Positions 5,745 through 6,929 of a stretch of 6,929 bases of DNA are shown in pieces. How positions within the stretch are numbered: position 1 is the stretch's first letter; every line of letters begins with the position of its first letter. A model generated the notes under the pieces. That model was not told the origin of the DNA. It was given only the letters and a program-made list of their open reading frames with translations, and did no database searches. The position numbers and the translations under genes are program-made. This DNA comes from an uncultured Eubacterium sp. (GTDB taxonomy: Bacteria > Bacillota > Clostridia > Lachnospirales > Lachnospiraceae), in assembly GCA_905236295.1 (NCBI GenBank), contig CAJOQF010000310.1, positions 1 through 6,929 of the forward strand. Direction: 5' to 3'.

Positions 5745-6929
5745 GTTGAACTGCGAGATAAGCCCATCCAATTGTATAAGCAGTCTATTATTGGGATTAT
5801 CCAGGTCGATCATGGTCAGGTCGTGGATTTTTTGTAACCTTTGGGAGAGGGTGTTTCTATGTATATATAATTGCTTTGAGGTTGAAACGTTGTTTCGCTC
5901 GTTTTGAAGAAAACAAAGCAGTGTATTGTATAGTTGTGTATTGTGTTTGGCATCATATTCCGATAAAAGTTTCAAGCTGGGATATAATGGGTAATCGCCC
6001 AGATTCTCGGACAGTATGCTCACAATCATGTTTATGTGGTAGTCCTCGGATTTATTTAGCGCGCCGGATGATTTGTTTCCGTATGATAGAGCAATATCAC
6101 ATTGACGATGAGCGTTTTCGAGAGAAACAAGGGATGTGAATGATTGACTTATTCCGCAATAATATACGCTTTCGTTAATTGTTCTGGCAAGATATGTTTT
6201 GAAAGATTTCTCCGGAAGGTGGGTAATGTTTATCAGTAAAAGGAGGCTATTGTCAGTGGCTCCGGCAAAAATCCACGGAGAGTGATCTGCAAACATATTG
6301 CTGAGATATCTCTGGGTGTGGTGATTGGCGGATGTAGGACGAGCGATTACCAAAAGCTTTTCGTCGTTGTCGAACCAGCCTTTAACAGATAGCTTTCGTT
6401 CCAACACGTCAAGTGTGGAAGAAGCGGATTCTCCGGTCAGAAGTTTTGCGTTCTGCCCGAATTCGTCAAAAGATTCCTGATAGGAGAACCAATCCTCGAT
6501 AAAATGACATAAAAGCCAAAAGGCGTGAAGCTCTCCCGTATTTAAAGGGTTTGGGTATTCTATTGCTGCGCATATACCGCAAAACTGTTGATGGCAATAA
6601 AGATTCTTTGAATAGTTGCCGCGTTGATAGATACCTGCCGGTATATAGAATATATCCTTCCAGTTTTTGTCATAGATTCCGTTGGAGCTATCGTGAAATG
6701 ATAATATCTGCTCGAAGGAAGAAGCTGAGTTTTGCATTAACATATCCCAGGATTCATCGATGTGTGATGCTTGGTAACGCGGAGAGAAGGCTATAAGTGA
6801 ATCACTTGTATCTAAAACTATAATAGGACATTCCATTATTTCTGTACTGTTTGCCAACAGACCGGCGATGGTACTCTGGTGAGCGAGTTCTTCGTTCAAA
6901 TGACTTTCCCATTTTTTGAATAAAGATCG
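5718..6929 (-). CDS. PucR/CdaR-family transcriptional regulator, 5' end outside window
   Basis: The C-terminal segment (residues about 323-377, numbered from the TTG codon at 6899) is a clear PucR-type helix-turn-helix: LYNTLLCFLQ, then LYIHRNTLSQRLQKIHDLT, then DLDNPNNRLLIQL. The middle part (about 150-275), including YYCGISQSFTSLVSLENAHRQCDIAL, resembles the CdaR GGDEF-like domain usual in this family. The first 140 residues, with CPIIVLDTSDSLIAF, look like the small sensory N-terminal domain of clostridial members. The frame is open upstream of 6899 to the window edge (RSLFKKWESHL before the TTG), and no convincing ribosome binding site precedes the TTG, so the true start is probably outside. 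Family members respond to small metabolites and often regulate a neighbouring catabolic or transport operon, here presumably to the right. By eye it is more AT-rich than mreB or ftsH. The effector and targets cannot be told. Confidence 0.88.
   Translation of the reverse strand, partial: RSLFKKWESHLNEELAHQSTIAGLLANSTEIMECPIIVLDTSDSLIAFSPRYQASHIDESWDMLMQNSASSFEQILSFHDSSNGIYDKNWKDIFYIPAGIYQRGNYSKNLYCHQQFCGICAAIEYPNPLNTGELHAFWLLCHFIEDWFSYQESFDEFGQNAKLLTGESASSTLDVLERKLSVKGWFDNDEKLLVIARPTSANHHTQRYLSNMFADHSPWIFAGATDNSLLLLINITHLPEKSFKTYLARTINESVYYCGISQSFTSLVSLENAHRQCDIALSYGNKSSGALNKSEDYHINMIVSILSENLGDYPLYPSLKLLSEYDAKHNTQLYNTLLCFLQNERNNVSTSKQLYIHRNTLSQRLQKIHDLTMIDLDNPNNRLLIQLDGLISQFNKKRNQPYS

Noticed and set aside
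5876..6139. Plus-strand frame of 87 codons opposite the PucR-type gene
   Set aside because: It is antisense to the conserved helix-turn-helix region, shows no homology I recognise and has no ribosome binding site.
6897..6899. TTG as the true start of the PucR-type regulator
   Set aside because: The frame stays open to the window edge with plausible residues (RSLFKKWESHL) and there is no convincing ribosome binding site, so the gene is treated as 5'-partial.

Overview
The window looks like chromosomal DNA from an anaerobic, low-to-moderate GC Firmicute, most likely a Clostridia/Lachnospiraceae-type bacterium. This rests on recalled protein character: a clostridial FtsH, a VanR-like response regulator with a 'KNIS...ERFVRGD...GSGLGLS' histidine kinase, an Mbl-like MreB, strong purine-rich ribosome binding sites and a PucR-type regulator. 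No mobile element, tRNA, rRNA or CRISPR array was seen. The region reads as core genome with one envelope-sensing cassette.

Layout. (1) 2-1021, plus: the 3' half of ftsH, covering the end of the AAA+ module and the whole zinc peptidase. (2) 1022-1357, non-coding: a perfect 13-bp terminator hairpin lies at 1148-1176. Just before it are an extended -10/TATAAT sequence and two small hairpins that each expose an ACCCC(C)A loop, which together look like a small regulatory RNA. Then comes a CTTAAAG direct repeat with 11-bp periodicity and a promoter for the next gene. (3) 1358-4585, plus: a two-component operon of an OmpR/PhoB-class response regulator (GTG start, 234 aa) and, 27 bp later, an 831-aa histidine kinase with a large unrecognised extracytoplasmic domain and about six membrane segments. 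(4) 4586-4731: a promoter (TTGCAA, 17 bp, TATCCT) and a leader of about 80 nt. (5) 4732-5727, plus: a monocistronic mreB/mbl gene. (6) 5718-6929, minus: a convergent PucR-family regulator whose 5' end lies outside the window. The mreB terminator hairpin contains both stop codons.

How they fit together. FtsH handles membrane-protein quality control, MreB/Mbl organises cell-wall elongation, and the kinase/regulator pair has the build of an envelope sensor. The response regulator probably controls its own promoter through the upstream repeat. No sequence evidence ties the two-component system to mreB beyond adjacency and the lack of an obvious terminator between them. The PucR regulator faces the other way and probably belongs to a separate unit to the right.

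The least ordinary items are the candidate C-loop small RNA after ftsH, the kinase's uncharacterised sensor region with an in-frame 27-bp duplication, and the palindrome shared by two convergent genes.
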